Notes: generated by a model from the sequence alone, not told the origin. Positions 40,557-49,385 are shown, numbered from the stretch's first letter. The stretch is 64,000 nt of DNA from Streptomyces dengpaensis (GCF_002946835.1 NZ_CP026652.1:4154001-4218000), one strand, 5' to 3'. A program made the numbers and translations.

Positions 40557-42395
40557 ATGACTGCCCCGGCGCGTGATGAGCTTCCGTTCGACGATCTCGC
40601 CGACTTCGAGAACGCCGACCGGGGGTTCATCGCGACGTTGGTGCCCGGTGTCGTCAGGGACGCTGACGGGCGGGTGGTCTATGACGGGGACGCGTACGGG
40701 TTCTTGGACGGGGAGTGTCCCGACAGTGCGCATCCCAGTCTGTGGCGGCAGTCGCGGTTGTGTGCGCGGCAAGGGTTGTACGAGGTCACCGAGGGTGTGT
40801 ATCAGGTTCGGGGTCTCGATCTCTCGAACATGACCATCGTCGAGGGCAAGCGGGGCGTGGTCGTCGTCGACCCGTTGATCTCCGTCGAGTGTGCGGCCGC
40901 CGCTCTGTCGCTCTATCGCGCGCACCGGGGCCCCCGGCCCGTCACCGGGCTCGTCTACACGCACTCCCACGTCGACCACTTCGGCGGCGCCCGAGGCGTC
41001 CTGCCGCGCGGAAGCGACAGCGGGGTGCCCGTGCTCGCGCCCGAGGGGTTCCTGGAGCACGCGGTCAGTGAGAACGTCCACGCCGGCAACGCGATGCTGC
41101 GGCGCGCCGAGTTCATGTTCGGTTCACGGCTGCCGAAGGGGCCCGACGGGCAGATCGGTACCGGGCTCGGCACCGTCATCTCCACCGGAACCATCAGCCT
41201 CATCGCGCCGACCGTCGACATCACCCATACGGGGCAGGAGGAGACCGTCGACGGCGTACGGTTCCTCTTCCAGTTGACGCCCGGCACCGAGGCGCCCGCC
41301 GAGATGAACTTCCTGCTGCGCGATCAGCGCGCCCTGTGCGTGGCCGAGAACGCCAGCCACACCCTGCACAACCTGCTCACCCTGCGCGGCGCCCTTGTCC
41401 GCGACGCCCGCGTCTGGGCCCAGTACCTCGACGAGACGATCGATGTCTTCGGCGATCTGTACGACGTCGCCTTCGCGTCACATCACTGGCCGACCTGGGG
41501 GCGCGAGAACATCGTCCGATTCCTCGGCGAGCAACGGGACTTGTACGCCTACCTCCACGACCAGACCCTGCGCCTCCTCAACAACGGCCTCACCGGCCCC
41601 GAGATCGCCGAGGAACTGCGCCTGCCGCCCGCCCTGGAGAACTCCTGGCACGCGCGCGGCTACTACGGGTCGGTCAGCCACAACGTCAAGGCCGTCTATC
41701 AGCGGTACATGGGCTGGTACGACGGCAACCCCGCCCACCTCTGGGAGCATCCGCCCGTCGAACTCGCCCTCCGGTACGTGGAGTTGGCGGGCGGGACGGA
41801 ACAGGCGCTCGCGAAGGCCCGTACGTACGCCGAGGACGGTGACCTTCGTTTCGCCGCCACGCTCCTCAATCACGTCGTCTTCGCCGATCCGGAGAACCCG
41901 GCCGCCAAGGAGGCCCTCGCCGGCGTCTACGAGCGGCTCGCGCACGGCGCCGAGAACGGCACCTGGCGCAACTTCTATCTGACGGCCGCCCTGGAACTGC
42001 GCGAGGGCGCGAGCGCCGTCGACATCGACACCAGCGGCCCCGAGATGGCGTCCGCGCTGACCGTGAGCATGCTCCTCGACGCGCTCGCCGTCCGCATCGA
42101 CGGCCCGCGCGCCTGGAACGAGCACCTGACCCTCGACTTCATCGTCATCGACGAACAGCGACGTCACCGGGTCAACCTCCACCACGGCGCCCTGACGCAC
42201 CGCGGCATGCCGATCCACCACACGCCCAAGCCGCACGCCGGCCTGACGCTCATCCTCACCCGCCCCGAGCTGCACGGGCTGCTCGCGGGTCAGGGCCTCG
42301 CCGGCATCGAAACGGACGGCGACACCGAGCTCCTCGCCCGCCTGCTGTCGTACGCCTCCGACCCGGACAGGGCGTTTCCCGTCGTCACGCCCTGA
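40557..42395 (+). CDS. Alkylsulfatase-like metallo-beta-lactamase-fold hydrolase
   Basis: This 612-residue protein has a metallo-beta-lactamase domain with the zinc motif THSHVDH (135-141). The family's second site lies further on (NASHTLHNL, ASHHWPTWG). A dimerisation region follows, and the C-terminal 120 residues are an SCP2-like domain (LALRYVELAGGTEQALAKAR, then DIDTSGPEMASALTVSMLLDAL). This layout matches SdsA1-type alkyl sulfatases, which cleave sulfate from long-chain esters such as dodecyl sulfate. There is no signal peptide in this copy, so the enzyme is probably cytosolic. Confidence 0.9.
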   Translation: MTAPARDELPFDDLADFENADRGFIATLVPGVVRDADGRVVYDGDAYGFLDGECPDSAHPSLWRQSRLCARQGLYEVTEGVYQVRGLDLSNMTIVEGKRGVVVVDPLISVECAAAALSLYRAHRGPRPVTGLVYTHSHVDHFGGARGVLPRGSDSGVPVLAPEGFLEHAVSENVHAGNAMLRRAEFMFGSRLPKGPDGQIGTGLGTVISTGTISLIAPTVDITHTGQEETVDGVRFLFQLTPGTEAPAEMNFLLRDQRALCVAENASHTLHNLLTLRGALVRDARVWAQYLDETIDVFGDLYDVAFASHHWPTWGRENIVRFLGEQRDLYAYLHDQTLRLLNNGLTGPEIAEELRLPPALENSWHARGYYGSVSHNVKAVYQRYMGWYDGNPAHLWEHPPVELALRYVELAGGTEQALAKARTYAEDGDLRFAATLLNHVVFADPENPAAKEALAGVYERLAHGAENGTWRNFYLTAALELREGASAVDIDTSGPEMASALTVSMLLDALAVRIDGPRAWNEHLTLDFIVIDEQRRHRVNLHHGALTHRGMPIHHTPKPHAGLTLILTRPELHGLLAGQGLAGIETDGDTELLARLLSYASDPDRAFPVVTP

Positions 42396-42485
42396 CTGAA
42401 GAACCAGCCCCAGGGGCGTTTGAGGAGCGGGGTCTGGGGCGGAGCCTCAGGGTGGGACGGGCAGGGGCGGAGGGGGCGAAAAAAC
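42396..42485. repeat. Second copy of the dispersed intergenic repeat
   Basis: The gap between two convergent genes contains GGCGTTTGAGGAGCGGGGTC and, at 42454-42479, a 26-base G-rich run identical to 19644-19669. Like the first copy it lies exactly between gene ends and may act as terminator. Confidence 0.7.
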
Positions 42486-43829
42486 TCACAGCGGGGGCTG
42501 GGCCGGGGCCGGGCCCAGGGTTGTGGTGCCCGGGGCCGTGCGGTGGCCCAGGCCCGTGCGGTAGGCATCCAGCGCGGCCTCGACGCGACCCGTGCGGCGG
42601 AGCAGGTCGCCGAGGAGCCGGCACAGGTCGGCCAGATCCCCCGCCGCCCCCGCCCGCTCCAGCAGGGACATCGCCCGCACGTAGTGCTCCTCGGCGGCCT
42701 CCGTGTCCCGCGCGTCCTCCGCGATGATGCCGAGCAGGCGATGCGCCCCCGCCGAGTGGATGGCCCCGCGCTCGGGGCTGAGGTCCCCGAGGACCCCGTG
42801 CAGCAGCGCGGCGGCCTCGTCCGACTTGCCCCGCCGATGGAGCACGTCGGCCAGCTCCACCGCCACCTGGCTGGTGTACAGCGCGGCCCGCTTGGCGGAG
42901 AGCATGGCCTGCGCCTCGCGCAACTCGCCCTCCGCCCGCATCAGATCACCGTTCTGGGCGTACAAATACCCCCGCATCCAATGGCAGTTGGCGAGCTCGG
43001 TACGGATCTGGAGCTGGCGATACAGCTCGGCGGCCTTGGCGAGCGACGCGTCCGCCTCGGTGATCCGCCCCTCGGCGATCATCGTCCGGGCCACCGAGCG
43101 GTGCATCCGGGCCACCAGCGCCGGTTCGCCGACCTGGGGCGCGAGGGCGAGCGCGAACTCGGCCGCCTGGGCCGCCCGGGCATGGGCGCCCATGTCCATG
43201 TAGGGCGCTATCACGCCTGTATAGAGGAGGAGCAGCGCGTCCGGGTCGTGCAGTCCGGTCCGGTTCAGCTCGTCGAGGGTGGACTCGAACAGATAGCAGG
43301 CGTACCGGAGTTCACCGGCGAGGTAGTGGGCGACGGCGCGCCCGCGCACCGCCGGGACCCGCTGCGGCAGCGGCGCGTCGCCCATCCTCCGCTCCGACTC
43401 CTCGAACCGCTGCTGGGCCGCGGCCAGGTCGCCGGTCTCCAGGGCGCATTCGCCGAGCCCCAGCAGCGCGGCGGCCTGCTCGGCGACCAGCCCATGCGCG
43501 TCCGCCTCCGCGAGGAGCCCGGCGTACTGCTCCGCCGCGACCTCCGCCTCCCCCGTGGCGAGCGTCCGCTGCGCGTCGGTCAGCCGTAGCCGCAGGTCGG
43601 TGGCGAGGTGGGCGGGCCGCCCGGTGGCGAGTTCCTCGTAGGCGACGCCGAGCCGCTCGGCGATGTGCCGCAGGGCGGGTTCGGAGGCGCGGACGCGCCC
43701 TGCCTCGAGCGTGGAGATGTACGCCGGCGTATAGGCAGGCTCGGCCAACTGCTTCTGCGTCAACGCCCTCTCGGTACGCAGCCGTTGCACTCTGCGCCCG
43801 ATGGTCTCCGGGTCATCGCGGTCCGCCAT
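42486..43829 (-). CDS. Helix-turn-helix/TPR regulator, RRNPP-like
   Basis: This 447-residue regulator has an XRE-type DNA-binding domain at residues 8-62 (IGRRVQRLRTERALTQKQLA, AYISTLEAGRVRASEP). Some nine tetratricopeptide-like helical repeats follow over 80-430, e.g. AALLGLGECALETGDLAAAQ, LANCHWMRGYLYAQNGDLMRA and AGDLADLCRLLGDLLRRTGR. An HTH joined to a peptide-binding TPR array is the architecture of RRNPP receptors (PlcR, PrgX, Rgg). The divergent gene at 44002 encodes a tiny exported peptide, and TTAAGC sites flank both starts. Peptide binding is a prediction. Confidence 0.85.
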   Translation of the reverse strand: MADRDDPETIGRRVQRLRTERALTQKQLAEPAYTPAYISTLEAGRVRASEPALRHIAERLGVAYEELATGRPAHLATDLRLRLTDAQRTLATGEAEVAAEQYAGLLAEADAHGLVAEQAAALLGLGECALETGDLAAAQQRFEESERRMGDAPLPQRVPAVRGRAVAHYLAGELRYACYLFESTLDELNRTGLHDPDALLLLYTGVIAPYMDMGAHARAAQAAEFALALAPQVGEPALVARMHRSVARTMIAEGRITEADASLAKAAELYRQLQIRTELANCHWMRGYLYAQNGDLMRAEGELREAQAMLSAKRAALYTSQVAVELADVLHRRGKSDEAAALLHGVLGDLSPERGAIHSAGAHRLLGIIAEDARDTEAAEEHYVRAMSLLERAGAAGDLADLCRLLGDLLRRTGRVEAALDAYRTGLGHRTAPGTTTLGPAPAQPPL

Positions 43830-43832
43830 GGG

Positions 43833-43955
43833 TTAAGCATGCCATTAAGCCGACTTACATTCAGGTTCTCTGCTGACCAAGGTTCAACTCTCCGGGCCCT
43901 CTTGCCCTTTGGCTCCGGCAGCCCCTACGTTAAGCGAGAGGTTAAGCCCGCTTAA
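43833..43955. promoter_or_regulatory. Paired TTAAGC operators of the TPR regulator
   Basis: TTAAGC occurs at 43833, 43845, 43930 and 43942, two pairs with the same 12-base spacing. The second pair runs into TTAAGCCCGCTTAA (43942-43955), a perfect palindrome. One pair overlaps the ribosome-binding region of the regulator gene; the other lies 47-72 bases before the peptide gene. The layout suggests the regulator controls itself and the peptide. Confidence 0.75.
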
Positions 43956-44001
43956 TACGCCGCCATACGCAGCTCTACGCCGCTGATGTTGCGAGGTCAC
44001 C

Positions 44002-44163
44002 GTGCTCCGACGTATTTCCGCGCGCTACTCCAGAGGTTTCGCCGCGGCGCTCATCGCGATCGCCGCACTGGTCACAGCGGCGAACGTGGGCCCGGCCCGA
44101 GCGCAGGAACCGCCTCACCTCACCCACCACACGCCGGAGGCGTCCTCGGACCGGTCGCCGTAG
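44002..44163 (+). CDS. Short secreted peptide precursor
   Basis: This 53-residue precursor starts at a GTG five bases behind GAGG and ends at TAG. It has a basic start (LRRISARYSRG), the hydrophobic core FAAALIAIAALVTAANV and a signal-peptidase site after ARA at residue 34. The predicted product is the 19-residue QEPPHLTHHTPEASSDRSP. It lies divergent to the TPR regulator with shared TTAAGC sites. In Firmicutes such neighbours are quorum-sensing pro-peptides that are exported, trimmed and re-imported to bind the TPR protein. No such role has been demonstrated here. Confidence 0.7.
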   Translation: MLRRISARYSRGFAAALIAIAALVTAANVGPARAQEPPHLTHHTPEASSDRSP

Positions 44164-44260
44164 GCCGGGCGCCCTTCGTGGGCAGCCCCTCGGTCTCACC
44201 GGCGGCCCGCTCCTCAGCGCATGCCCGGCACCGTCCCCGTATCCCGCCTACGCTGCCCCC

Positions 44261-45499
44261 ATGACCTCTGCCGCCGCTCGCGCCGCGCTGGAACTCACCG
44301 CCGACCTCCCGGTCCCGGCCCTGGAGGACTTCTACCGGGACCTGCACCGCCACCCCGAACTGTCCTTCCAGGAGCACCGGACGTCAGCCCTCCTCGCAGA
44401 GCGCCTCACCAAGGCGGGGTACGAGACGACAGGCGGCATCGCCGGCACCGGGGTCGCCGGGCTGCTGCGCAACGGCGACGGGCCGACCGTGCTGCTGCGC
44501 GCCGACATGGACGCGCTGCCGGTCGAGGAGCTGACCGGACTGCCGTACGCCTCCGAGACGCCCGGCCTGATGCACGCCTGCGGGCACGATCTGCATGTGA
44601 CCTGGCTGGCGGGCGCCGCCGAGGCGCTGGCCGCCGGGCGGGACGTCTGGTCCGGGACGCTGCTCCTGGTCGGCCAGCCCGCCGAGGAGGCCGGCTCGGG
44701 CGCGGCGGCGATGGTCGCGGACGGGCTCTACGAACGCTTTCCGCGGCCCGATGTGCTGCTCGGCCAGCATGTGACGCCCGGGCCCGTCGGCCAGTACGCG
44801 CACCGCCCCGGCCTGATCATGTCGGCCACGACGGACGTCGACATCGTCGTCCACGGGCGGGGCGGGCACGGGTCGCGGCCGGAGACGACCGTCGACCCGG
44901 TGGTGACGGCCGCGTATATCGTGACCCGGCTGCAGACCGTGGTCAGCCGGGAGATCGCGCCGCGCGAGCAGGCCGTCCTGACCGTCGGGCGGATCGAGGC
45001 GGGCACGGCCGCCAACATCATCCCGGCCACCGCCCGTATCTCCCTCAACCTCCGTACGCAGTCCGACGCGGTCCGGGACCGGATGGTCGCCGCGATCCGG
45101 CGTATCGCGGAGGGCGAGTGCCGGGCGGCCGGGTGCCCGCGCGAGCCCGAGGTGACGCTGGGCGGCTCGTTCCCGGCGACCGTGAACGACGCGGAGACCG
45201 ACCGCCGTGTGGCCGCCGTGCACCGCGAGGTCTTCGGCGCGGACACGGTCTTCGACCCGGGCCCGGCGATGGGCAGCGAGGACTTCTCGCAGCTCGCCGA
45301 GGGTGAACTGCCGTACGCCTACTGGTTCGTGACGAGCACCCCGCCCGCGACCTGGGACGCGGCGCCGGGCTCCGACCCGCTGACGAGGCTCGACTCCGTC
45401 CCCAGCAACCACAGCCCGTACTTCGCCCCGGACCTGTCCACGCTCGCGCCGGGCGTACGGACGCTGGTGTCGGGGGCGTTGGCCATCCTGTCGGTCTGA
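44261..45499 (+). CDS. M20 family amidohydrolase
   Basis: This 412-residue zinc peptidase of the M20D group includes N-acyl amino acid and indole-acetyl hydrolases. Landmarks are RDLHRHPELSFQEHRTSALL, VLLRADMDALPVEELTGLPY, MHACGHDLHVTWLAGAA (metal His and Asp) and LVGQPAEEAGSGAAAM (catalytic Glu-Glu). The dimerisation lid is DVDIVVHGRGGHGSRPETTV, and the last metal ligand lies in SNHSPYFAPD. It removes acyl groups from amino acids or peptides in the cytosol. The start is ATG. It is downstream of the secreted-peptide gene but separated by about 100 bases. Confidence 0.92.
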   Translation: MTSAAARAALELTADLPVPALEDFYRDLHRHPELSFQEHRTSALLAERLTKAGYETTGGIAGTGVAGLLRNGDGPTVLLRADMDALPVEELTGLPYASETPGLMHACGHDLHVTWLAGAAEALAAGRDVWSGTLLLVGQPAEEAGSGAAAMVADGLYERFPRPDVLLGQHVTPGPVGQYAHRPGLIMSATTDVDIVVHGRGGHGSRPETTVDPVVTAAYIVTRLQTVVSREIAPREQAVLTVGRIEAGTAANIIPATARISLNLRTQSDAVRDRMVAAIRRIAEGECRAAGCPREPEVTLGGSFPATVNDAETDRRVAAVHREVFGADTVFDPGPAMGSEDFSQLAEGELPYAYWFVTSTPPATWDAAPGSDPLTRLDSVPSNHSPYFAPDLSTLAPGVRTLVSGALAILSV

Positions 45500-45535
45500 C
45501 CGGCCCTCTCAGGCCTGTTTCCTGAGCCGGCCTGC

Positions 45536-45747
45536 TCAGGTCTGCGTCTGGAGCTGGCGCAGGTGTTGCTGGACGTGGTCCAGGGCACCTTCGCGACGGC
45601 CGGGGAAGCTTAGCCTCAAGTCCGCCAGTGCGGCGCCGAGTTCACGGGCCCGCGCCGCGTCACCGACGCGGCCGCACTGGTGGTGGGCCCGCCCAGACGC
45701 TCCTTGCCCACCGGCGAGGCCGCGAGAAGCAGCACGGTTCCGGGCAT
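45536..45747 (-). pseudogene. Broken short gene next to the IS element
   Basis: GGGAGG five bases before an ATG at 45747 opens a frame reading MPGTVLLLAASPVGKERLGG that soon runs into poor sequence and a stop. From about 45660 a second frame on the same strand reads DAARARELGAALADLRLSF and HVQQHLRQLQTQT to a stop at 45536. The two pieces look like the ends of one small gene joined by a frameshift or deletion. I do not recognise the family. Confidence 0.4.
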
Positions 45748-45831
45748 AGGTTCCCTCCCCATCGATCACGTACGGCAGCACCGTAACCGCTGCGCATGCA
45801 AAGGGGGGACGGCAGGACGGCGAACCACCTG

Positions 45832-47544
45832 CCTAGAAGATCACTGAAAATGTTGCGGGTTCTGGCCCCGGCCCGGCCGGGCCGGGGCCAGTCTTGTAGG
45901 CATGCAGGGGGAATGGGCCGGGGAGATGGCCGGGCCGGATGTGTGGGAGACCTGCCGGGAGTTGATCCCGGCCGGGAGCGTGTTTGCGTTCCTGGCCGAG
46001 CACCGGGAGGCACTGTTCCCGCCGTCGATGTTCGCCGACATGTATCCCTCGTCCAACGGCCGTCCGAGTCTGCCGCCGCAGGTCCTGGCCGCGACCGTGG
46101 TGCTGCAGAGCCTGCAGGGGTTGTCGGACTTCGAGACGGTCCAGGAACTGCGGTGTGATCTGCGGTGGAAAGCGGCCTGCGGGCTGGGCTTGTACGACAT
46201 GGCATTCGATCCGTCGCTGCTGACGTACTTTAGGCGCCGTCTGCGCCACTCGGCCGATCCGATGCGGATCTTCACCAAGGTCAAGGAAGTCGTGGCCGCG
46301 ACCGGCGTACTCAAGGGCAGGCAGCGGCGGGCGCTGGACTCCACCGTCCTCGATGACGCGGTGGCCACCCAGGACACCGTTACCCAGATCATCTCCGCCA
46401 TCCGCCGGGTGATCCGCGAGGTCCCCGGAGCCCAGGAGGTGGCCGCAGAGCACTGCCACGCGCACGACTACACCGACCCGGGCAAACCGAAGATCGCCTG
46501 GAACGACGAGCAGGCGCGCGCCGCGCTGGTCGATGCGCTGGTCACCGACGCCCTCAACCTGCTCGGGCACCTGCCCGAGCGGGAGCTGGGCGAGAAGGCC
46601 GCGAACGCGGTGGGCCTGCTGGCCCTGGTCGCCGGGCAGGACGTCGAGCCGGCCCCCGACTCCGACGGACGCGACGGGCGCTGGCGCATCGCCCAGCGCA
46701 CCGTGCCCGACCGGACGGTGTCCACCGTCGATCCCGACGCCCGGCACATCCACAAAAACCGCACCCGCCACCAGGACGGCTTCAAAGGACACGTCTCCTT
46801 CGAGCCGGAGAGCGGGCTGTTCACCGCCGTCGCCCTCACCGGCGGCTATGGTCCCGGCAGCCACGAAGCGGCCGTTGCCGGTGATCTGCTGGACGGGGAG
46901 GACGGCGCATTAACCGTGCTCGGCGACTCCGCCTACGGGACCGGCGACCTGCGCGAACAGTTGCAGGCCGCAGGCCACACCCTGGTCATCAAGCCACCGC
47001 CGCTGCGACAGGTGATCCCCGGCGGCTTCACCATCGACGACTTCCGCATCGACCCAGCCGCCGGCACCGCGACCTGCCCGGCCGGACGCACCGCCAACCT
47101 CGGCCAGGTCAAAGCGGACGGCGCCCGCACCGCCCAGTTCAAACACCTCTGCGCCGACTGCCCCCTGCGCGGGCGCTGCACCACCTCCAAGACCGGACGC
47201 ACCCTCAACGTCCATCCCCAGCACCAACTGCTGACCGCCGCCCGGCGAGAGGCGGCCGACCCAGCCTGGCAGGCCGAATACCGCAGATGGCGGCCCCCGG
47301 TCGAACGCGCCATCGCCTGGCTGGTCGCCAAGGGCAACCGCCGCGTCCCGCACCGCGGCATCATCGCCAACAACATCTGGCTCCACCACCGCGCCGCCGC
47401 CCTCAACCTCCGCCGACTGATCAACCTCGGACTCACCCGAACCGGCACCACCTGGCACCTCACCCCGGCCACCGCATAGCGACAAGGGCCGCCCGGCCCA
47501 CGGCCGGACAGCCCCAACAACAAGATTTTCAGCAGCCTTCTAGG
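45832..47544 (+). mobile_element. IS1182-type insertion sequence
   Basis: The element of about 1.71 kb is bounded by imperfect terminal inverted repeats. The left end begins CCTAGAAGATCACTGAAAAT, and the right end on the other strand begins CCTAGAAGGCTGCTGAAAAT. It encodes one complete transposase. No target duplication is evident. The right end touches the stop codon of the SpoIIE phosphatase gene, and the left end lies beside a broken gene. Confidence 0.85.
45902..47479 (+). CDS. IS1182-family transposase
   Basis: This 525-residue DDE transposase has an N-terminal domain (LFPPSMFADMYPSSNGRPSL, FETVQELRCDLRWKAACGL) typical of IS1182/IS1380-like enzymes. Catalytic acidic residues are in RALDSTVLDDAV and DGALTVLGDSAYGTGDLRE, with a late Glu in PPVERAIAWLVAKGNRR. 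A cysteine cluster, CADCPLRGRC, lies near residue 418. The frame is intact and starts 70 bases inside the left end. It should be able to mobilise the element. Confidence 0.92.
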   Translation: MQGEWAGEMAGPDVWETCRELIPAGSVFAFLAEHREALFPPSMFADMYPSSNGRPSLPPQVLAATVVLQSLQGLSDFETVQELRCDLRWKAACGLGLYDMAFDPSLLTYFRRRLRHSADPMRIFTKVKEVVAATGVLKGRQRRALDSTVLDDAVATQDTVTQIISAIRRVIREVPGAQEVAAEHCHAHDYTDPGKPKIAWNDEQARAALVDALVTDALNLLGHLPERELGEKAANAVGLLALVAGQDVEPAPDSDGRDGRWRIAQRTVPDRTVSTVDPDARHIHKNRTRHQDGFKGHVSFEPESGLFTAVALTGGYGPGSHEAAVAGDLLDGEDGALTVLGDSAYGTGDLREQLQAAGHTLVIKPPPLRQVIPGGFTIDDFRIDPAAGTATCPAGRTANLGQVKADGARTAQFKHLCADCPLRGRCTTSKTGRTLNVHPQHQLLTAARREAADPAWQAEYRRWRPPVERAIAWLVAKGNRRVPHRGIIANNIWLHHRAAALNLRRLINLGLTRTGTTWHLTPATA

Positions 47545-48730
47545 GCATGGGTCGCTCCGACCGTCGCAGGGCGAAGATCGTCGTGTCGTCGGCCAGGCGG
47601 CCGCCGCAGTGGCGCAGCGTGGCGTCGCGGACGAAGCGGACGAGGTGGTGCGGTTCGGTGGTGCGCGGGTCCTCGGCGAGGGCGCGGGCGACCCGGTCGT
47701 GCAGGGGGAAGAAGACGCCGTCCGCGTCGCGGGCCTCCGTGACGCCGTCGGTGACCAGGAGCAGGGTCTCGCCGGGGGCCAGGGTGACGGTGAGCACGGG
47801 CGGCGGGATGTACGCCACCTCGCTGAGCCCGAGCGGCAGTCCGTCGCCGGGCGGCAGAGGGCGTACGCCGCCGGGGGCGACCACGAGCGGTGGTTCGTGG
47901 CCGAAGTTGACGACCTCGATGGTGGCAGGGGTGGCTTCCGGGAAGCTGATGAGGATGCCGGTGGCGAAGCGGTCGTCGTCGTCGCGGCCGAGCGCGGCGT
48001 GGTAGCGGCCGTGCCGCACCATCTGGACCTCCAGGCGGTCGGCGACCGTGTGGAGGAGCGGTTCGTGGTACGCCGACTCGCGGAACGCGCCGAGCAGCGA
48101 GGCCGCCGCCTCCACCGCCGCGAGCCCCTTGCCCTGGACGTCGCCGAGGAGGGCACGCGTGCCGTGCGGGCCGGGCTCGATGTCGTAGAAGTCGCCGCCG
48201 ACGCGGGCTTCGCTGTCCGCGGCCAGATAGACGGCCGCGTGGTCCAGGCCGCCCCAGCCCGGCGCCAGGGGACGCAGCACGGTGCGCCGCGTGGTCTCGA
48301 CGACGTCCTTCATGTGCAGCATGCGCCGCTCACTGCGGACCCGGACCGTGCAGGCGAGGGTCACGAGGATGCCGCCGATCGCGACGAGGATGAAGTCGGG
48401 CAGGCCGGCCTGGAACTGGTCCGGCCAGGACGCGTCCAGGACGACGCATGTGAAGAGCGACAGCGCGGCGAGCGCCGCCGTGACCCACACCCCGCAGATC
48501 GCCGCCGAGATTCCGGGTACCAGCACGAGCCAGGAGATGATCCGGAACTCGCTCGCGGTGTTCCAGTCGATCAGCGCGATGGCGACGAGCAGGAGCAGCG
48601 GCGCCAGCCACGCGACGCTGCGGCCGCGCACCCGCATCAGCTGCCGCTCGGCGCCGTCCAGCCGCTCGACGTCGTCCGGCCGCCCGGCGCGCGGCAGTGG
48701 GCCGAACGGGGGTCTCCGGCCGTCGCCCAC
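47540..48730 (-). CDS. Membrane-bound SpoIIE/RsbU-type phosphatase
   Basis: This 396-residue protein has four membrane segments at about residues 34-125 (VAWLAPLLLLVAIALIDW onwards). A PP2C phosphatase domain of the SpoIIE class follows: VGGDFYDIEPGPHGTRALLG, VQGKGLAAVEAAASLLGAFR, TLLLVTDGVTEARDADGVFF and LADDTTIFALRR. It dephosphorylates anti-anti-sigma or similar partners. The GTG at 48730 with GAGG upstream avoids overlapping the preceding gene; an ATG at 48772 is also in frame. The TAG stop (plus-strand 47540-47542) lies inside the terminal repeat of the insertion sequence. Confidence 0.87.
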   Translation of the reverse strand: MGDGRRPPFGPLPRAGRPDDVERLDGAERQLMRVRGRSVAWLAPLLLLVAIALIDWNTASEFRIISWLVLVPGISAAICGVWVTAALAALSLFTCVVLDASWPDQFQAGLPDFILVAIGGILVTLACTVRVRSERRMLHMKDVVETTRRTVLRPLAPGWGGLDHAAVYLAADSEARVGGDFYDIEPGPHGTRALLGDVQGKGLAAVEAAASLLGAFRESAYHEPLLHTVADRLEVQMVRHGRYHAALGRDDDDRFATGILISFPEATPATIEVVNFGHEPPLVVAPGGVRPLPPGDGLPLGLSEVAYIPPPVLTVTLAPGETLLLVTDGVTEARDADGVFFPLHDRVARALAEDPRTTEPHHLVRFVRDATLRHCGGRLADDTTIFALRRSERPMP

Positions 48731-48746
48731 CTCGTCCTCGTCCGCT

Positions 48747-49385
48747 TCAGTAGGCGACCGACATCCGGGCACGCGGGTGGGCGCCCTTCTCCAGCTCGTC
48801 GACGAAGGCGATCGCGTAGTCCTCGGCGCTGATCCGGCTGTTTCCGTGTTCGTCGGTGAGCATCTGGTCGCCGCCGATACGGAACGTGCCCGTACGTTCG
48901 CCGGGGCCGATCTCGGCGGCGGGCGAGATGTAGGTCCAGTCGACGTCGTCGCCGAGGGTGCGGTAGTAGGCGAGGACGTCGCGGTGGGCCAGGGCCTCGG
49001 GGAGGTAGGCCTCGGGGAAGCCGGGCTGGTCGACCAGCGCCTGTCCGGGCGCGATCTCCAGGCTGCCCGTGCCGCCGACGACCACGAGCCGCCGCACTCC
49101 GGCCCGCCGTAGGCCCTCCACCAGCCCCTCGTTGATCGCGAGGAACGGAGCCCGGGGGTCCGAGCCGTCTCTGGGCGGTACGGCCGCCGACGCCACCGCG
49201 TCCGCTCCGGCCACCAGCTCGGCCACCTTCGCCGTGTCCGACGCGTCGGCCGCCGTGGCCGTGACCCCGGGGATGGGGGACTGCCCGGACCTGCTCACGG
49301 CGATGACCTGGTGGCCGCGCGCGGAGGCCTCCTTGGCGATACGGGACCCGACCATGCCGGTGGCGCCGAAGAGTACGAGCTTCAT
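48747..49385 (-). CDS. NAD(P)-binding oxidoreductase, atypical SDR (NmrA-like)
   Basis: This 212-residue atypical short-chain dehydrogenase has the dinucleotide motif KLVLFGATGMVGSRIAKEA at the N terminus. RRLVVVGGTGSLEIAPG, DWTYISPAAEIGPGERTGTF and ISAEDYAIAFVDELEKG mark the NAD(P)H-binding YwnB/BlvR-like group. The active-site Tyr-x3-Lys of classical enzymes is absent. The substrate is unknown. The start is ATG. It is 16 bases upstream of the phosphatase gene in the same direction and may share its transcript. Confidence 0.88.
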   Translation of the reverse strand: MKLVLFGATGMVGSRIAKEASARGHQVIAVSRSGQSPIPGVTATAADASDTAKVAELVAGADAVASAAVPPRDGSDPRAPFLAINEGLVEGLRRAGVRRLVVVGGTGSLEIAPGQALVDQPGFPEAYLPEALAHRDVLAYYRTLGDDVDWTYISPAAEIGPGERTGTFRIGGDQMLTDEHGNSRISAEDYAIAFVDELEKGAHPRARMSVAY

